Position numbers and translations under genes: made by a program
In this document: one piece after another, positions 15,820 to 24,218 of the stretch
How the letters are laid out: the number at the start of each line of letters is the position of its first letter
Numbering within the stretch: position 1 is the first letter of the stretch
The notes under the pieces: generated by a model
Told to the model about the DNA's origin: nothing
The model's input: only the letters and a program-made list of their open reading frames with translations
The model's database searches: none
Source: Rhodobacter calidifons
GTDB taxonomy: Bacteria > Pseudomonadota > Alphaproteobacteria > Rhodobacterales > Rhodobacteraceae
NCBI RefSeq assembly: GCF_011174775.1
Contig: NZ_JAANHS010000002.1
Coordinates: forward strand, 186,001-250,000
DNA: 64,000 nucleotides
Direction: 5' to 3'

Positions 15820-15966
15820 ATGATGCGGAAGACGGGTCTGGCGCTGGTGGTGCTGATGGCGGGGCTTGCGGTCACGGGCTGCGTGCCTCTGCTTGTCGGA
15901 GGTGCTGCGGCCGTGGTGGCGGACGAGGTGGTCGAGCAGGACAGGGGCGGCGACGGGCTGTTCTAG
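15820..15966 (+). CDS. Small predicted lipoprotein
   Basis: A 48-residue protein: MMRK, a hydrophobic stretch, then the lipobox LAVTGC, leaving a mature peptide of about 27 residues (CVPLLVGGAAAVVADEV...). GGAGG at 15811-15815 precedes two adjacent ATGs (15820 and 15823). The signal sequence and good ribosome-binding site argue that it is real despite its size. No function can be assigned. It follows cobO by 93 bases on the same strand. Confidence 0.6.
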   Translation: MMRKTGLALVVLMAGLAVTGCVPLLVGGAAAVVADEVVEQDRGGDGLF

Positions 15967-16030
15967 GCGGCGTTTCGCCAGGGGGTCTTGCCGGGGGAGG
16001 CCGGGCAGGCCGCGACCTGCGGTTCGCGGG

Positions 16031-16052
16031 AGTCGGTCTGAAGCCCGACCTA
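16031..16052. repeat. Short hairpin repeat with TCTGAAGCC loop (family E), copy 1
   Basis: GTCGGTCTGAAGCCCGACC forms a short stem-loop (GTCGG/CCGAC). A close copy, GGCCGGTCTGAAGCCCGGCC, lies at about 27071-27090 after chrR. Both are intergenic. The remainder of the 178-base gap before the MFS gene shows no other feature apart from a GGAGAGGAGA ribosome-binding site. Confidence 0.5.
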
Positions 16053-16144
16053 CTTTCCGGATCGCATGATTCTGCGCTATGGCCCTTGCGCCGACGGACG
16101 CCGGAAAGGGTCGGACCAGAGGACCGCCTGGAGAGGAGACGGAC

Positions 16145-17350
16145 ATGACCGGCGACCGGAGCAAGCCGACCGCCCCAGGCTGGAGGGGCCTGCCTGCCGG
16201 CATCTGGGTGCTGGGCCTGGTGTCGATGCTGATGGATATCTCGTCCGAGATGATCCACGCGCTGTTGCCGGTCTATCTGACGGTGGGCCTTGGCGCCTCG
16301 GCGCTGGTTGTGGGGGTGATCGAGGGCATCGCCGAGGCGACGGCGGCGATCACCAAGGTCTTTTCCGGCGCGCTGTCCGACCGGATCGGGCGGCGGAAGG
16401 AACTGGCGGCGCTGGGCTATGGGCTGGCGGCGGTGACCAAGCCGGTCTTTCCGCTGGCGCCCTCGCTGGGCTGGCTGGTGGCGGCGCGCTTCATCGACCG
16501 GGTGGGCAAGGGGATCCGCGCCGCGCCGCGCGATGCGCTGGTGGCGGACCTGGCACCCGAGGGGCGACGCGGCGCGGCCTTCGGTCTGCGGCAGTCGCTG
16601 GACACGTTCGGCGCCTTTCTTGGCCCGGTTCTGGCCATCGCGCTGATGTGGGCCTTTGCCGATGACTTCCGGTCGGTGTTCTGGGTGGCGGTGATCCCGG
16701 CCTTCGCGGCCCTTGGGCTGATCCTGTTCGCGGTGAAGGAGCCCGCCCGGCCCGAGGGGCTGCGCCGGGTGCGCAATCCGCTGTCCCGGGCCGAGATACG
16801 GCTGCTGGGCCGAACCTACTGGGCCGTGGTCGCGGTGGCCGCGGTCTTCACCCTGGCCCGGTTCTCGGAAGCCTTCCTGATCCTGCGGGCCGAGGCGGCG
16901 GGGTTGTCGCTGATGCTGGTGCCCCTGGTGCTGGTGGGAATGAACGCGGTCTATGCGGTATCGGCCTGGCCTGCGGGCGTGCTGTCGGACCGGATGAGCC
17001 GACCGGGGCTGCTGATGGTCGGGCTGGGCGTGCTGATCGCGGCGGATCTGGCCCTGGCGCTGGCGCCGGGACTGGCGGGTCTGGGACTGGGGGTCGCGCT
17101 GTGGGGTCTGCACATGGGGCTGACGCAGGGCCTCATGTCCGCGCTGGTGGCAGAAGCGGTGCCGGCGGAACTGCGCGGCACGGCCTTCGGCCTGTTCAAC
17201 CTTGTCACCGGGGGCGCGCTGTTGCTGGCCAGCATGATCGCCGGCGGGCTGTGGCAGGGCCTGGGGTCGCAGGCAACCTTCCTGGCCGGGGCCGCCTTTG
17301 CCCTGATTGCGGCGCTGGGTCTGGTTCCCTTGCGGCGCCGGCTGGGCTGA
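16145..17350 (+). CDS. Major facilitator superfamily transporter
   Basis: A 401-residue protein with about 12 predicted membrane segments. It has the MFS loop 2-3 motif as GALSDRIGRRKELA (about residue 77) and a second copy as GVLSDRMSRPGLL after the central loop. Several closely related MFS proteins are annotated as drug or metal-resistance carriers, but the substrate cannot be read from the sequence. A strong GGAGAGGAGA lies just upstream of ATG 16145, which fixes the start. It converges on the ynfA-like gene with only 6 bases between stops. Confidence 0.85.
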   Translation: MTGDRSKPTAPGWRGLPAGIWVLGLVSMLMDISSEMIHALLPVYLTVGLGASALVVGVIEGIAEATAAITKVFSGALSDRIGRRKELAALGYGLAAVTKPVFPLAPSLGWLVAARFIDRVGKGIRAAPRDALVADLAPEGRRGAAFGLRQSLDTFGAFLGPVLAIALMWAFADDFRSVFWVAVIPAFAALGLILFAVKEPARPEGLRRVRNPLSRAEIRLLGRTYWAVVAVAAVFTLARFSEAFLILRAEAAGLSLMLVPLVLVGMNAVYAVSAWPAGVLSDRMSRPGLLMVGLGVLIAADLALALAPGLAGLGLGVALWGLHMGLTQGLMSALVAEAVPAELRGTAFGLFNLVTGGALLLASMIAGGLWQGLGSQATFLAGAAFALIAALGLVPLRRRLG

Positions 17351-17356
17351 CCCCGG

Positions 17357-17683
17357 TCAGCCGCTGCGCGGGCCGTAAAGGATGACCGCCGCCCCGATCA
17401 GGCAGATCGCCGAGCCCAGCATGTCCCAGCGGTCGGGTCTTGTGCTTTCGACGGCCCAGAGCCAGGCCAGCGAGGCGACGATGTAGATGCCGCCGTAGAT
17501 CGCATAGGCCCGGCCGGCCTGATCCACATTGACCAGTGTCAGCAGCCAGGCGAAAAGCCCGAGGCAAAGCGCGCCGGGGATCAGCCAGAGCGCGCTCTTG
17601 TCCAGCCGCCACCAGCCCCAGACGGCGAAGCATCCGGCGATTTCGAAGAAGGCGGCGGCGAAGAAGACGACAAGGTTCTGCAT
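17357..17683 (-). CDS. YnfA family (UPF0060) small membrane protein
   Basis: A 108-residue, four-helix membrane protein. The N-terminus ([20 protein letters not shown]) and the [18 protein letters not shown] segment are diagnostic of the YnfA/UPF0060 family, which is related to small multidrug-resistance-like exporters. Physiological substrate unknown. It lies alone between an MFS gene (convergent) and modC (same strand, 60 bases upstream). Confidence 0.92.
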   Translation of the reverse strand: MQNLVVFFAAAFFEIAGCFAVWGWWRLDKSALWLIPGALCLGLFAWLLTLVNVDQAGRAYAIYGGIYIVASLAWLWAVESTRPDRWDMLGSAICLIGAAVILYGPRSG

Positions 17684-17743
17684 GCGGCGATCTGGACAGA
17701 GATTGTCCGGGTTCGCAACGGTTCTGTTGGTGCCGATGCCCTT

Positions 17744-18814
17744 TCAGGCGATATGATCGCGGGCGACCGACATGCTTTTCAGCACCGCATGGGCCTTGTC
17801 GCCCGGTTGCAGGGCCAGTTCGGCTGCGGCGCGGCGGGTGATCCGGGCGAGGATCACGCTGTCGCCCACCGCCAGATGCACCATGACGCCCGGACCGTCG
17901 CCGGGCCGGATCGCCGTCACGGTGCAAGGCAGGATGTTCTGCGCCGAAAGCCCCATGGGCCGGTCGCGCGACAGGATCACGTCGTGCGCCATGATTCGCA
18001 CCCGCAGCCGCGTGCCGGGCGGGCTGTCGATGCCGGGCAGGAACAGCGGCCCGGTGGCGGTATCGAGCCGGGTCAGGCCGTCCTCTTCCGCGCCGATCAC
18101 CGTGGCCGGCAGCAGTGCCGCGACCTCGCGGATGCCCAGGGCGCGCAGGGCGTCGGGGTCGGCCATCACGGCGGCGGTGGTGCCTTCGCGCAGGAGGCGG
18201 CCGCGGTCGATCACCACCATGCGATCGGCCAGAAGCTGGGCCTCGTTCATGTCATGCGTGACCAGCACCACGGGCATCTTCAGATGCGCGCGGAGCGCCA
18301 GGATCTCGGCATGCAGCCGTTCCCGCGTGGCGCGGTCCACGGCCGAGAAGGGTTCATCGAGCAAAAGCGCCGCGGGCTTGCGCGCCAGCGCCCGGGCCAG
18401 TGCCACGCGCTGCTGCTGGCCACCCGACAGCTGCGCGGGCCTGCGGTCGGACAGGCCGTGCAGGTTCACCAGGTCCAGAAGCCGCGCGGCCTCGGTATGG
18501 TCGGGGCGGTCCATCGCTGCGGCCACGTTCTGTGCCGCGGTCATGTGCGGGAAAAGCGCGTAGGTCTGGAACACCACCCCGACATGGCGCCGGTGGGCGG
18601 GCAGGGCCAGTCCGGCGGCGGTGTCAAGCCAGCATTCGCCGTCCACCGCCACGCGCCCGGTGGTGGGACGCCAGAGCCCGGCAATCGTGCGCAGGATCGT
18701 CGTCTTGCCCGAGCCGGAGGGGCCGACCAGCGCCAGAAGCTCCTCCGGCGCGACCGCGAAGGCCAGGTCCAGCGGGATCGGCGCCTCGGCCCGGAGGGTG
18801 ACGGTCAGCGTCAT
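17744..18814 (-). CDS. modC: Molybdate ABC transporter ATP-binding protein
   Basis: A 356-residue ABC ATPase that powers molybdate import with ModB and ModA. Walker [13 protein letters not shown] is near residue 32, signature LSGGQQQR, Walker B ALLLDEPFSAVD, and a switch His in VTHDMNEA. The C-terminal about 130 residues form a TOBE/Mop-type molybdate-binding domain, as usual for ModC. ATG 18814 overlaps the modB stop (ATGA); the open frame upstream of this ATG is antisense-like shadow within modB. Confidence 0.95.
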   Translation of the reverse strand: MTLTVTLRAEAPIPLDLAFAVAPEELLALVGPSGSGKTTILRTIAGLWRPTTGRVAVDGECWLDTAAGLALPAHRRHVGVVFQTYALFPHMTAAQNVAAAMDRPDHTEAARLLDLVNLHGLSDRRPAQLSGGQQQRVALARALARKPAALLLDEPFSAVDRATRERLHAEILALRAHLKMPVVLVTHDMNEAQLLADRMVVIDRGRLLREGTTAAVMADPDALRALGIREVAALLPATVIGAEEDGLTRLDTATGPLFLPGIDSPPGTRLRVRIMAHDVILSRDRPMGLSAQNILPCTVTAIRPGDGPGVMVHLAVGDSVILARITRRAAAELALQPGDKAHAVLKSMSVARDHIA

Positions 18815-19479
18815 GCCAGCCTGCGTCCGATGCGGGCAGAGAGCAAGTAGGTCAGGGTGATGGTGGTGAAGGAGATCGCGACGAGGACCGCCGACATGAT
18901 GCCGGCGCCGCGCATGTCGAAGGCCTGCACCCGGTCGTAGATCGCGATCGCGATGGTCCTGGTCTCGCCGGGGATCGAGCCGCCGATCATCAGCACGATG
19001 CCGAATTCGCCCAGCGTATGGGCGAAGGTCAGCACCATCGCGGTCATCAGCCCCGGCCAGGCGAGCGGCAGTTCGACCTTCCGGAGCGATTTCCAGGGCG
19101 ACATGCCGCAGGTCGCCGCCGCCTCGCGCAGCTCGGGTGCGATCGCCTCGAAGCCGCGCTGGGCGGGCTGGATCGCGAAGGGCAGGTTGAAGATCACCGA
19201 GGCGACCACCAGGCCCTCGAAGGTGAAGACCAGCTGATGGCCGAAGGTGTCCTGCCAGAAGGTGCCGACCGGAGAGTTCCGCCCGAAGGCCAGCAGGAGG
19301 TAGAAGCCGAAGACCGTGGGCGGCAGCACGAGCGGCAGCATGACCAGCGCCTCGACCGCGCCCTTGCCGGGGAAGCGCGCATAGGCCAGCCAGCGCCCCG
19401 CCAGCACCGAGACGGGCAGCAGGATGGCGACCGTCCACAGGCCCAGTTCCAGCGACAGCGTGAGCGCGGTCCAGTCCAA
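18811..19479 (-). CDS. modB: Molybdate ABC transporter permease
   Basis: A 222-residue inner-membrane permease with five to six membrane segments and the EAA-type loop (ATCGMSPWKSLRKVELPLAWPGL) that docks with ModC. Length and sequence are typical of ModB. It starts two bases after modA ends and overlaps modC by 4 bases, giving a tight modABC operon. Confidence 0.95.
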   Translation of the reverse strand: MDWTALTLSLELGLWTVAILLPVSVLAGRWLAYARFPGKGAVEALVMLPLVLPPTVFGFYLLLAFGRNSPVGTFWQDTFGHQLVFTFEGLVVASVIFNLPFAIQPAQRGFEAIAPELREAAATCGMSPWKSLRKVELPLAWPGLMTAMVLTFAHTLGEFGIVLMIGGSIPGETRTIAIAIYDRVQAFDMRGAGIMSAVLVAISFTTITLTYLLSARIGRRLA

Positions 19480-19481
19480 GG

Positions 19482-20264
19482 TCAGCCCTCTTCAGGCAGC
19501 ACGAAGCCGTATCTGACCATGATCTCGCGCGCGGGGGGAGATTGCATGTAGCCGTAGAACGCCTCGGCCACCGGCCCCGCGTCCTTCAGCAGCACCATGC
19601 GCTGCAACAGCGGATCGTGCCAGTCCTGCGGGATCAGCGCATGGTCGCCCCTGGCCGCAACCTCGGGCGCCAGCGCCAGCGACAGCGCGATGATGCCGCC
19701 GTCGGCATTGCCCGAAAGCGCGAACTGCGCGGTCTGGCTGACATTCTCGCCCAGCACGAGATGAGGCTGGATCCTGTCCCACAGCCCGCGATGCCGCAGC
19801 GCCTCGGCCGCACGCAGGCCGTAGGGGGCGTGATCGGGGTTGGCGATGGCGAATTTTCCCAGTTTTCCCGTCTCGAGAAGGCGCGCAAGATTGTCCAGCG
19901 TCGCATCAGGCTTCAGCGCCGAGCCATGCGGGGCCATCACCACGATCCGCCCCTCGGCGTAAGGCACGCCCGCGTCCCGGGTCAGGCCCTCGGCGTGCAG
20001 CTGGGCGATGAAGGTCTCGTCGGCGGCCATGAACAGCTGGAACGGCGCGCCCTCGCGGATCTGGGTGGCGAAATTGCCGGTCGAGCCGAAGGCGAGGCGG
20101 ACCTCCTGCCCGGTCTCGGCGGTAAAGGCGGCGGCGATCTCGGTCACGGCGAATTGCAGGTCCGAGGCGGCAGCGATCACCGGAGGCTCTTCGGAGCTGG
20201 CCGGCAGGGACAGGACAAGCGGTGCGAGCAGGCCGAAGATCAGGGCAAGCGGACGGACAGCCAC
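19482..20264 (-). CDS. modA: Periplasmic molybdate-binding protein
   Basis: A 260-residue ModA with an N-terminal signal peptide (hydrophobic LALIFGLLAPLVLSLPASS) followed by the mature start IAAASDLQFAVTEIA, which matches the oxyanion-binding SerA loop of ModA. GSTGNFATQI contributes the second anion-binding loop. The start is a GTG at 20264, just downstream of the Mo box, so transcription from that operator region drives modABC. It captures molybdate for the ModBC importer. Confidence 0.94.
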   Translation of the reverse strand: MAVRPLALIFGLLAPLVLSLPASSEEPPVIAAASDLQFAVTEIAAAFTAETGQEVRLAFGSTGNFATQIREGAPFQLFMAADETFIAQLHAEGLTRDAGVPYAEGRIVVMAPHGSALKPDATLDNLARLLETGKLGKFAIANPDHAPYGLRAAEALRHRGLWDRIQPHLVLGENVSQTAQFALSGNADGGIIALSLALAPEVAARGDHALIPQDWHDPLLQRMVLLKDAGPVAEAFYGYMQSPPAREIMVRYGFVLPEEG

Positions 20265-20276
20265 GCGGGGTTCCTT

Positions 20277-20300
20277 CGATATGTTTCACAAAACATATCG
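20277..20300. promoter_or_regulatory. ModE-binding palindrome (Mo box)
   Basis: A perfect inverted repeat CGATATGTTT-N4-AAACATATCG lies in the 55-base gap between the modE stop and the modA start. Its location and its resemblance to TA-rich ModE sites support repression of modABC by molybdate-loaded ModE. Assignment is by context; no binding data are implied. Confidence 0.8.
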
Positions 20301-20319
20301 CCTGGAAAGCAGCCCCGCG

Positions 20320-20703
20320 TCAATCCATCGTCTGGCTCTTCTCTGCGGATCTGCGCAGCCAGCCATGCAGGCGGCGGAGATGCGGCGCGGCATGCGCGCT
20401 GGCCGCCTGTTCCACCGCGCGGTATTCCTCCAGAACGGCCCGGCCGCGTTCGGTCAGCACCGCGCCGCCCCTTGCCGTTCCCCCGCGCGAGGATTCGACC
20501 AGCGGCGCGTCGAACATCGCGTTCAGGGTTTCGATCAGCATCCAGGCGCGCTTGTAGCTCATCCCCATGTCGCGCGCGGCGGCGGCGATGGAGCCGGTGA
20601 CGGCGATCCGGTCGAGCAGCGCGGCCTTGCCGGGACCCATCATGTCGTCGCCGCCGAAGCGGACGCGGATAGAAAGGGTCGGATGGGGCGGAGGCCTGGG
20701 CAT
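20320..20703 (-). CDS. modE: ModE-type molybdate regulator, DNA-binding domain only
   Basis: A 127-residue winged helix-turn-helix protein of the ModE/LysR-N-terminal type (LLDRIAVTGSIAAAARDMGMSYKRAWMLIETLN). Full-length ModE has about 260 residues with two C-terminal molbindin domains; these are absent here. Single-domain ModE-like regulators are known, but how this one senses molybdate is unclear; ModC or a separate Mop protein could contribute. It is directly upstream of the Mo box and modABC on the same strand. Confidence 0.85.
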   Translation of the reverse strand: MPRPPPHPTLSIRVRFGGDDMMGPGKAALLDRIAVTGSIAAAARDMGMSYKRAWMLIETLNAMFDAPLVESSRGGTARGGAVLTERGRAVLEEYRAVEQAASAHAAPHLRRLHGWLRRSAEKSQTMD

Positions 20704-20766
20704 GCCTCATTGAACGCGAGCCGGGGCGCGGCGCAAGTGCGAAGCGGCTGCCGGGCGGGCGGCGAC

Positions 20767-21507
20767 CTAGCCGCGCGGCGGGAACATCCGGTAATACAGC
20801 GCGTCGGGCAGGAAGTTGCCGCCCCGGAACAGCAGGGAGAACAGCGTCGGGAAGCTGATCTTGAAGCCGCCGCGCGTCATGTGCCGGAACATGATCCGGG
20901 CGGCGGCGTCGGCGTCCATGATGAAGGGCATGGCGAAATCGTTCTTCGCGGTCAGCCGGGTGCGGATGAAGCCGGGATTGGCCAGCTGCACGGTGATCCC
21001 GGTCTTCCGCAGATCGGCGTAAAGCGATTCGGCCAGCACCATAGTCCCGGCCTTGGAGGCGGCATAGCCGATGGCCCCGGGCAGGCCCCGGAACCCGGAC
21101 AGCGAGCCGGTGATGACCACATGGCCCCGGTTGCGCGCCACCATGCCGGGCAGGGCCGCGCCCAGCACGCGGATGCAGCCGGTGAAATTGACGTTCGCCA
21201 TCGCCTCGGCCTTTTCGGCGTCCCAGTCCTGGGCCCGCATCGGCCAGTAGACCCCGGCGAGGAACACCAGACCGTCAAGCTGTGGCAGCTGCGCGGCGGC
21301 CCTGGCCACGCTGGCGCTGTCGCCCACGTCCAGCGGCAGGATGGTTGCCGGTCCCGGCAGGCTGGCGGCGGCGGCCTTCAGGCTGTCTTCGCTGCGCGCC
21401 GACAGGATCAGCTCGGCCCCGGCCCGGGACATCAGCCGCGCGAGCGCGAGGCCCAACCCTTCCGATGCGCCGATCAGCCAGTAGCGTTTGCCTTTGAAGT
21501 CCCTCAT
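20767..21507 (-). CDS. Short-chain dehydrogenase/reductase in the RpoE-linked block
   Basis: A 246-residue SDR with the cofactor-binding GASEGLGLALA at about residue 13, NVNFTGC, and the catalytic Ser (GSLSGF) and YAASK tetrad. Substrate unknown. It ends the minus-strand series FAD oxidoreductase, DUF1365, MFS, DUF3833, SDR, which has the same composition as the RpoE-dependent genes beside rpoE-chrR in Rhodobacter sphaeroides. Its ATG overlaps the DUF3833 stop by 4 bases. A role in lipid or singlet-oxygen-stress metabolism is inferred from context. Confidence 0.88.
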   Translation of the reverse strand: MRDFKGKRYWLIGASEGLGLALARLMSRAGAELILSARSEDSLKAAAASLPGPATILPLDVGDSASVARAAAQLPQLDGLVFLAGVYWPMRAQDWDAEKAEAMANVNFTGCIRVLGAALPGMVARNRGHVVITGSLSGFRGLPGAIGYAASKAGTMVLAESLYADLRKTGITVQLANPGFIRTRLTAKNDFAMPFIMDADAAARIMFRHMTRGGFKISFPTLFSLLFRGGNFLPDALYYRMFPPRG

Positions 21508-22091
21508 TCCGCGGCGGCCAGCTGGCGCTCTTCGCGGGCGGCGGGGCGGATGGTGGCCACAAGCTCGGCCACCTTGATCCCGAACTTGCGGAACTGCGAC
21601 CGGTTCATGATCGTGCCGTTTTCCAGCAGATACATCCAGTCGGTCACGTCCAGCACATGCCCCCCGGCCTCGGGCGTGAGGCGGATGCGGTAGCGCAGAA
21701 GGACGCCCGAGCCGGCGACACGGCCCATGCCCTTGCCCTCGACATCCGGGGCGGTGGCGGTGATCTGCCCGTCCGGGCCCAGCGCCAGGGTCCAGGCGCG
21801 GTGCTGGACGCTGCCGCTGTCATAGCGGAACACCTCGGCCAGGGTGCCGGTGGTGCCGTCCCAGGTGCCGGTCATGTCGGCGACAAAGCGCGAGGTGACG
21901 CGACCGGTGGGGCCGAAGATCACGCCCTCGCAGATCAGGGGGCCGGACAGGTGCTTGCGCAGATCGAAGTCGGGCCCCTTGCCGCGATAGTCGGCGGGGT
22001 CCTGCGCGGCAAAGGAGGCATAGCGCTGCTTCAGCAGCATGACTGCGATGGCGATCAGCGCGCCGGCAAGGGCGGAGAGGATCGGGGTCAT
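21504..22091 (-). CDS. DUF3833 family protein
   Basis: A 195-residue protein with an N-terminal membrane segment (residues 3-20) and a single lipocalin-like domain. The LSGPLICEGVIFGPTGRVTSRFVADMTGTWDG stretch and the GSGVLLRYRIRLTP / DWMYLLENGTIMNRSQFRKFGIKVAEL segments identify DUF3833. Function unknown. It is coupled by 4-base overlaps to the MFS gene upstream and the SDR gene downstream, so all three are made together. Confidence 0.88.
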   Translation of the reverse strand: MTPILSALAGALIAIAVMLLKQRYASFAAQDPADYRGKGPDFDLRKHLSGPLICEGVIFGPTGRVTSRFVADMTGTWDGTTGTLAEVFRYDSGSVQHRAWTLALGPDGQITATAPDVEGKGMGRVAGSGVLLRYRIRLTPEAGGHVLDVTDWMYLLENGTIMNRSQFRKFGIKVAELVATIRPAAREERQLAAAE

Positions 22092-23338
22092 CGGAGGGCC
22101 TCCTTCGGGGGCGGGGTCAGCTGGGTCCGCGCGAGAAGCGCGATGGCGGTCAGCTTCAATACGCAAGGCAGGCCCGCGTAGATCAGTGTGAGGGCGCGCA
22201 GGGCGCTTTCGGGGCTGGACTGGCCGGACTGGAAGCCTGCGGCCTGGAGCGCGGGGAGGATGGTGAGGGCGGCAAGAGCGAGCGAGAGTTTCGAGACGAA
22301 GTTCCACAGGCCGAAGGCGGCGGCCTCGGGTGTGCCGGTCTGGGCCAGGCGGCTTGCGAAGATCGCGGGCAGCAGGGTGAGGTCGGCCCCGAGGGCCGCG
22401 CCGGAGGCGGCGCAGATCAGGGCGAAGGGGATGAGGTCTCCGGCCCCGAGGGTGAGGGTCCAGAGGAAGCTGGCGATGGCAAGGGTCATGGCGGCGAGGA
22501 GGGTCGGCCTGGCGCCATGGCGGCGGGCGAGGAGGGACCAGACCGGGGTCGAGGCGGCGGCGGCGAGGAAGAAGAGCAGGAGGAGCGGACCTTCCCAGTC
22601 GGGCAGGGCAAGGCGGCTTTCGACGAAGTAGAGGAAGAGGGTGGAGGTGACCGCGACGGGCGAGGCGTTGAGCAGCGCAATGAGGAGGAGGCGGCGCGAC
22701 AGCGGGTCGGCCAGCACGGGGCGGAAGAGGTCGAAGGGGTTGGGCGTGGGCTCGGCCGGGGTGCCTTGCCATTCGCGGCGCATCGCAAGGATGGCGGCGA
22801 TGGCCACCACGGCGAAGATCAGCGCGAAGGCTGTGAAGGGGGTGTCCGTCAGGCGGGCGAGGGCGACGGGGGCGGTGGCGGCAAGGCAGACGCCAAGGAG
22901 CGAGCCGCCCTCGCGCCAGCCGGCGAGGCGGATGTGGCCCTGCGGGCCGAGCGTGGCGGCCTTGGTCACGCCTTCGGCATAGAAGCAGATGGTGAGGAAG
23001 GAGAAGGCGGAAAAGAGGACGGCCAGCGTCAGCGCGAACCAGAGAAGCGGCGTGATGGGGGGGGGCATGGCAAAGAGGGCGTAGAGGGCGGCGGCCATCA
23101 GTGCGGCGGCGAGGGTGACGGTGAGCCGACGCTTTGGCCGCGTTGCCTCGGCCAGCCAGCCCAGCGCGGGATCCTGCACCACGTCGATCAGGCGGAGCGC
23201 AGCGAGCGTCAGGCCCATGGCGGCGAGGGAGGTGCCGTAGCTGTCGACGTAGAACTTCGGCGCGTGGATGTAGATCGGCAGGCCGGCCATCGCGATCAGG
23301 GCGGCAAAGAGCGACCAGGCGGGGAGGCGGTGGGTCAT
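22088..23338 (-). CDS. MFS transporter of the sugar:cation symporter (MFS_2) type
   Basis: A 416-residue protein with 12 membrane segments. The early LRLIDVVQDPALGWLAEATRPKRRLTVT motif (DxxxDPxxG...R) is the signature of glycoside-pentoside-hexuronide:cation symporter relatives. The cargo is not known. The same type of carrier occupies this position in the RpoE-linked block of R. sphaeroides. Upstream of it, repeat family A separates it from the DUF1365 gene, so it may have its own promoter or be reached by read-through. Confidence 0.86.
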   Translation of the reverse strand: MTHRLPAWSLFAALIAMAGLPIYIHAPKFYVDSYGTSLAAMGLTLAALRLIDVVQDPALGWLAEATRPKRRLTVTLAAALMAAALYALFAMPPPITPLLWFALTLAVLFSAFSFLTICFYAEGVTKAATLGPQGHIRLAGWREGGSLLGVCLAATAPVALARLTDTPFTAFALIFAVVAIAAILAMRREWQGTPAEPTPNPFDLFRPVLADPLSRRLLLIALLNASPVAVTSTLFLYFVESRLALPDWEGPLLLLFFLAAAASTPVWSLLARRHGARPTLLAAMTLAIASFLWTLTLGAGDLIPFALICAASGAALGADLTLLPAIFASRLAQTGTPEAAAFGLWNFVSKLSLALAALTILPALQAAGFQSGQSSPESALRALTLIYAGLPCVLKLTAIALLARTQLTPPPKEALR

Positions 23339-23355
23339 CGGCCGCGATCAGATTG

Positions 23356-23455
23356 AGCGCCTTGCGGCGCAAGCCCTTTGTCTCGCCTCTGCGCGCCACG
23401 GGCGCGCAACCGGCTCGGGCGGCCTCCGGCGGGGATATTTGCAGACAGATGAAAG
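23356..23455 (+). repeat. Intergenic repeat, family A, copy 3
   Basis: Nearly identical to 9800-9900: GCGCCTTGCGGCGCAAG, TTTGTCTCGCCTCTGCGCGC, GGGCGCGCAACCGGCTCGGG, CCTCCGGCGGGGATATTTGC and AGACAGATGAAAG. It occupies most of the 133-base gap between the DUF1365 gene and the MFS gene, lying antisense to their transcription. Non-coding. Confidence 0.88.
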
Positions 23456-23471
23456 GCGAAGGGGGGGCGCA

Positions 23472-24218
23472 TCAGCGCGAGATGTCTTCGGCCGGGGGCG
23501 TGGGGCGGGGGTTGAAGCGCACCTTCTTGAGCCAGAGCTTCAGCGCCTGCCAGTGGATCAGCGCCAGCACGCGGCGCGAGCCGAAGGGGCGGCGGAGGGC
23601 GGAGGCGAGGATTCCGGCGTTGGTCAGGGGTTGGCGCGGGCCGATCAGGTTGGTGAAGAGGCCGCCGCCGGGGGTGGTGTAGTCGATCCAGATGCCGATG
23701 CGGCCCTCGCGGATGTCGAAGCGGAAGGTGTAGGTCCCGGCAACGGGCTGGAAGGGCGAGACGTGGAAGATTTTCTGCGCGGTGATCGTGTCTTCCCGCG
23801 TGATCGGCGCACGATCCTCGCGGTGGCAGAGGTAGGAATGGCGGTCGCCGTAGGTGTTCGTCACCTCGGCGATCACGGCGCGCAGGTGGCCGAGGTGGTC
23901 GTAGGAGAGCCAGAAGGCGACGGGGTTGAAGACATGGCCCAGAAGGCGGGGCTGTGCCAGCAAGAGAATGCGGTCTGCGGCCAGCCCGTGCTGCGTCAGC
24001 ACCTCGCGCGCCCATTCGGCGCCGGTGCCCTGGCCGGGCGCGCCGCCGTGGTCCGCGTCGTGGACCGACATCAGGTTGCCCCGGTTGCGCGAGAACAGCG
24101 CGGGACCTTCGGCCTTTGCGGAGTCCAGGAGCAGGTAGTCCACCGAATAGCGGAAGGCGTTCTTCACCGCGCCCTTGCGGCCGTGGAAGGTTTCGGCCGG
24201 GATGCGTTGCACCTGCAT
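23472..24218 (-). CDS. DUF1365 family protein, RpoE-linked
   Basis: A 248-residue DUF1365 protein. The motifs HGRKGAVKNAFRYSVDYLL, QPRLLGHVFNPVAFWLSYD, VTNTYGDRHSYLC and KIFHVSPF are hallmarks of this family, found beside flavin amine oxidase-like genes. The pair is linked to cyclopropane or other modified fatty-acid metabolism in Rhodobacter, although the reaction of this protein is not known. It shares one base with the stop of the upstream FAD oxidoreductase (TGATG), so translation is coupled. Confidence 0.9.
   Translation of the reverse strand: MQVQRIPAETFHGRKGAVKNAFRYSVDYLLLDSAKAEGPALFSRNRGNLMSVHDADHGGAPGQGTGAEWAREVLTQHGLAADRILLLAQPRLLGHVFNPVAFWLSYDHLGHLRAVIAEVTNTYGDRHSYLCHREDRAPITREDTITAQKIFHVSPFQPVAGTYTFRFDIREGRIGIWIDYTTPGGGLFTNLIGPRQPLTNAGILASALRRPFGSRRVLALIHWQALKLWLKKVRFNPRPTPPAEDISR

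Noticed and set aside
18815-19438. Long N-terminal extension of modC
   Set aside because: The extension is an out-of-frame reading of modB; the ATGA overlap at 18814-18811 and the family start place modC at 18814.
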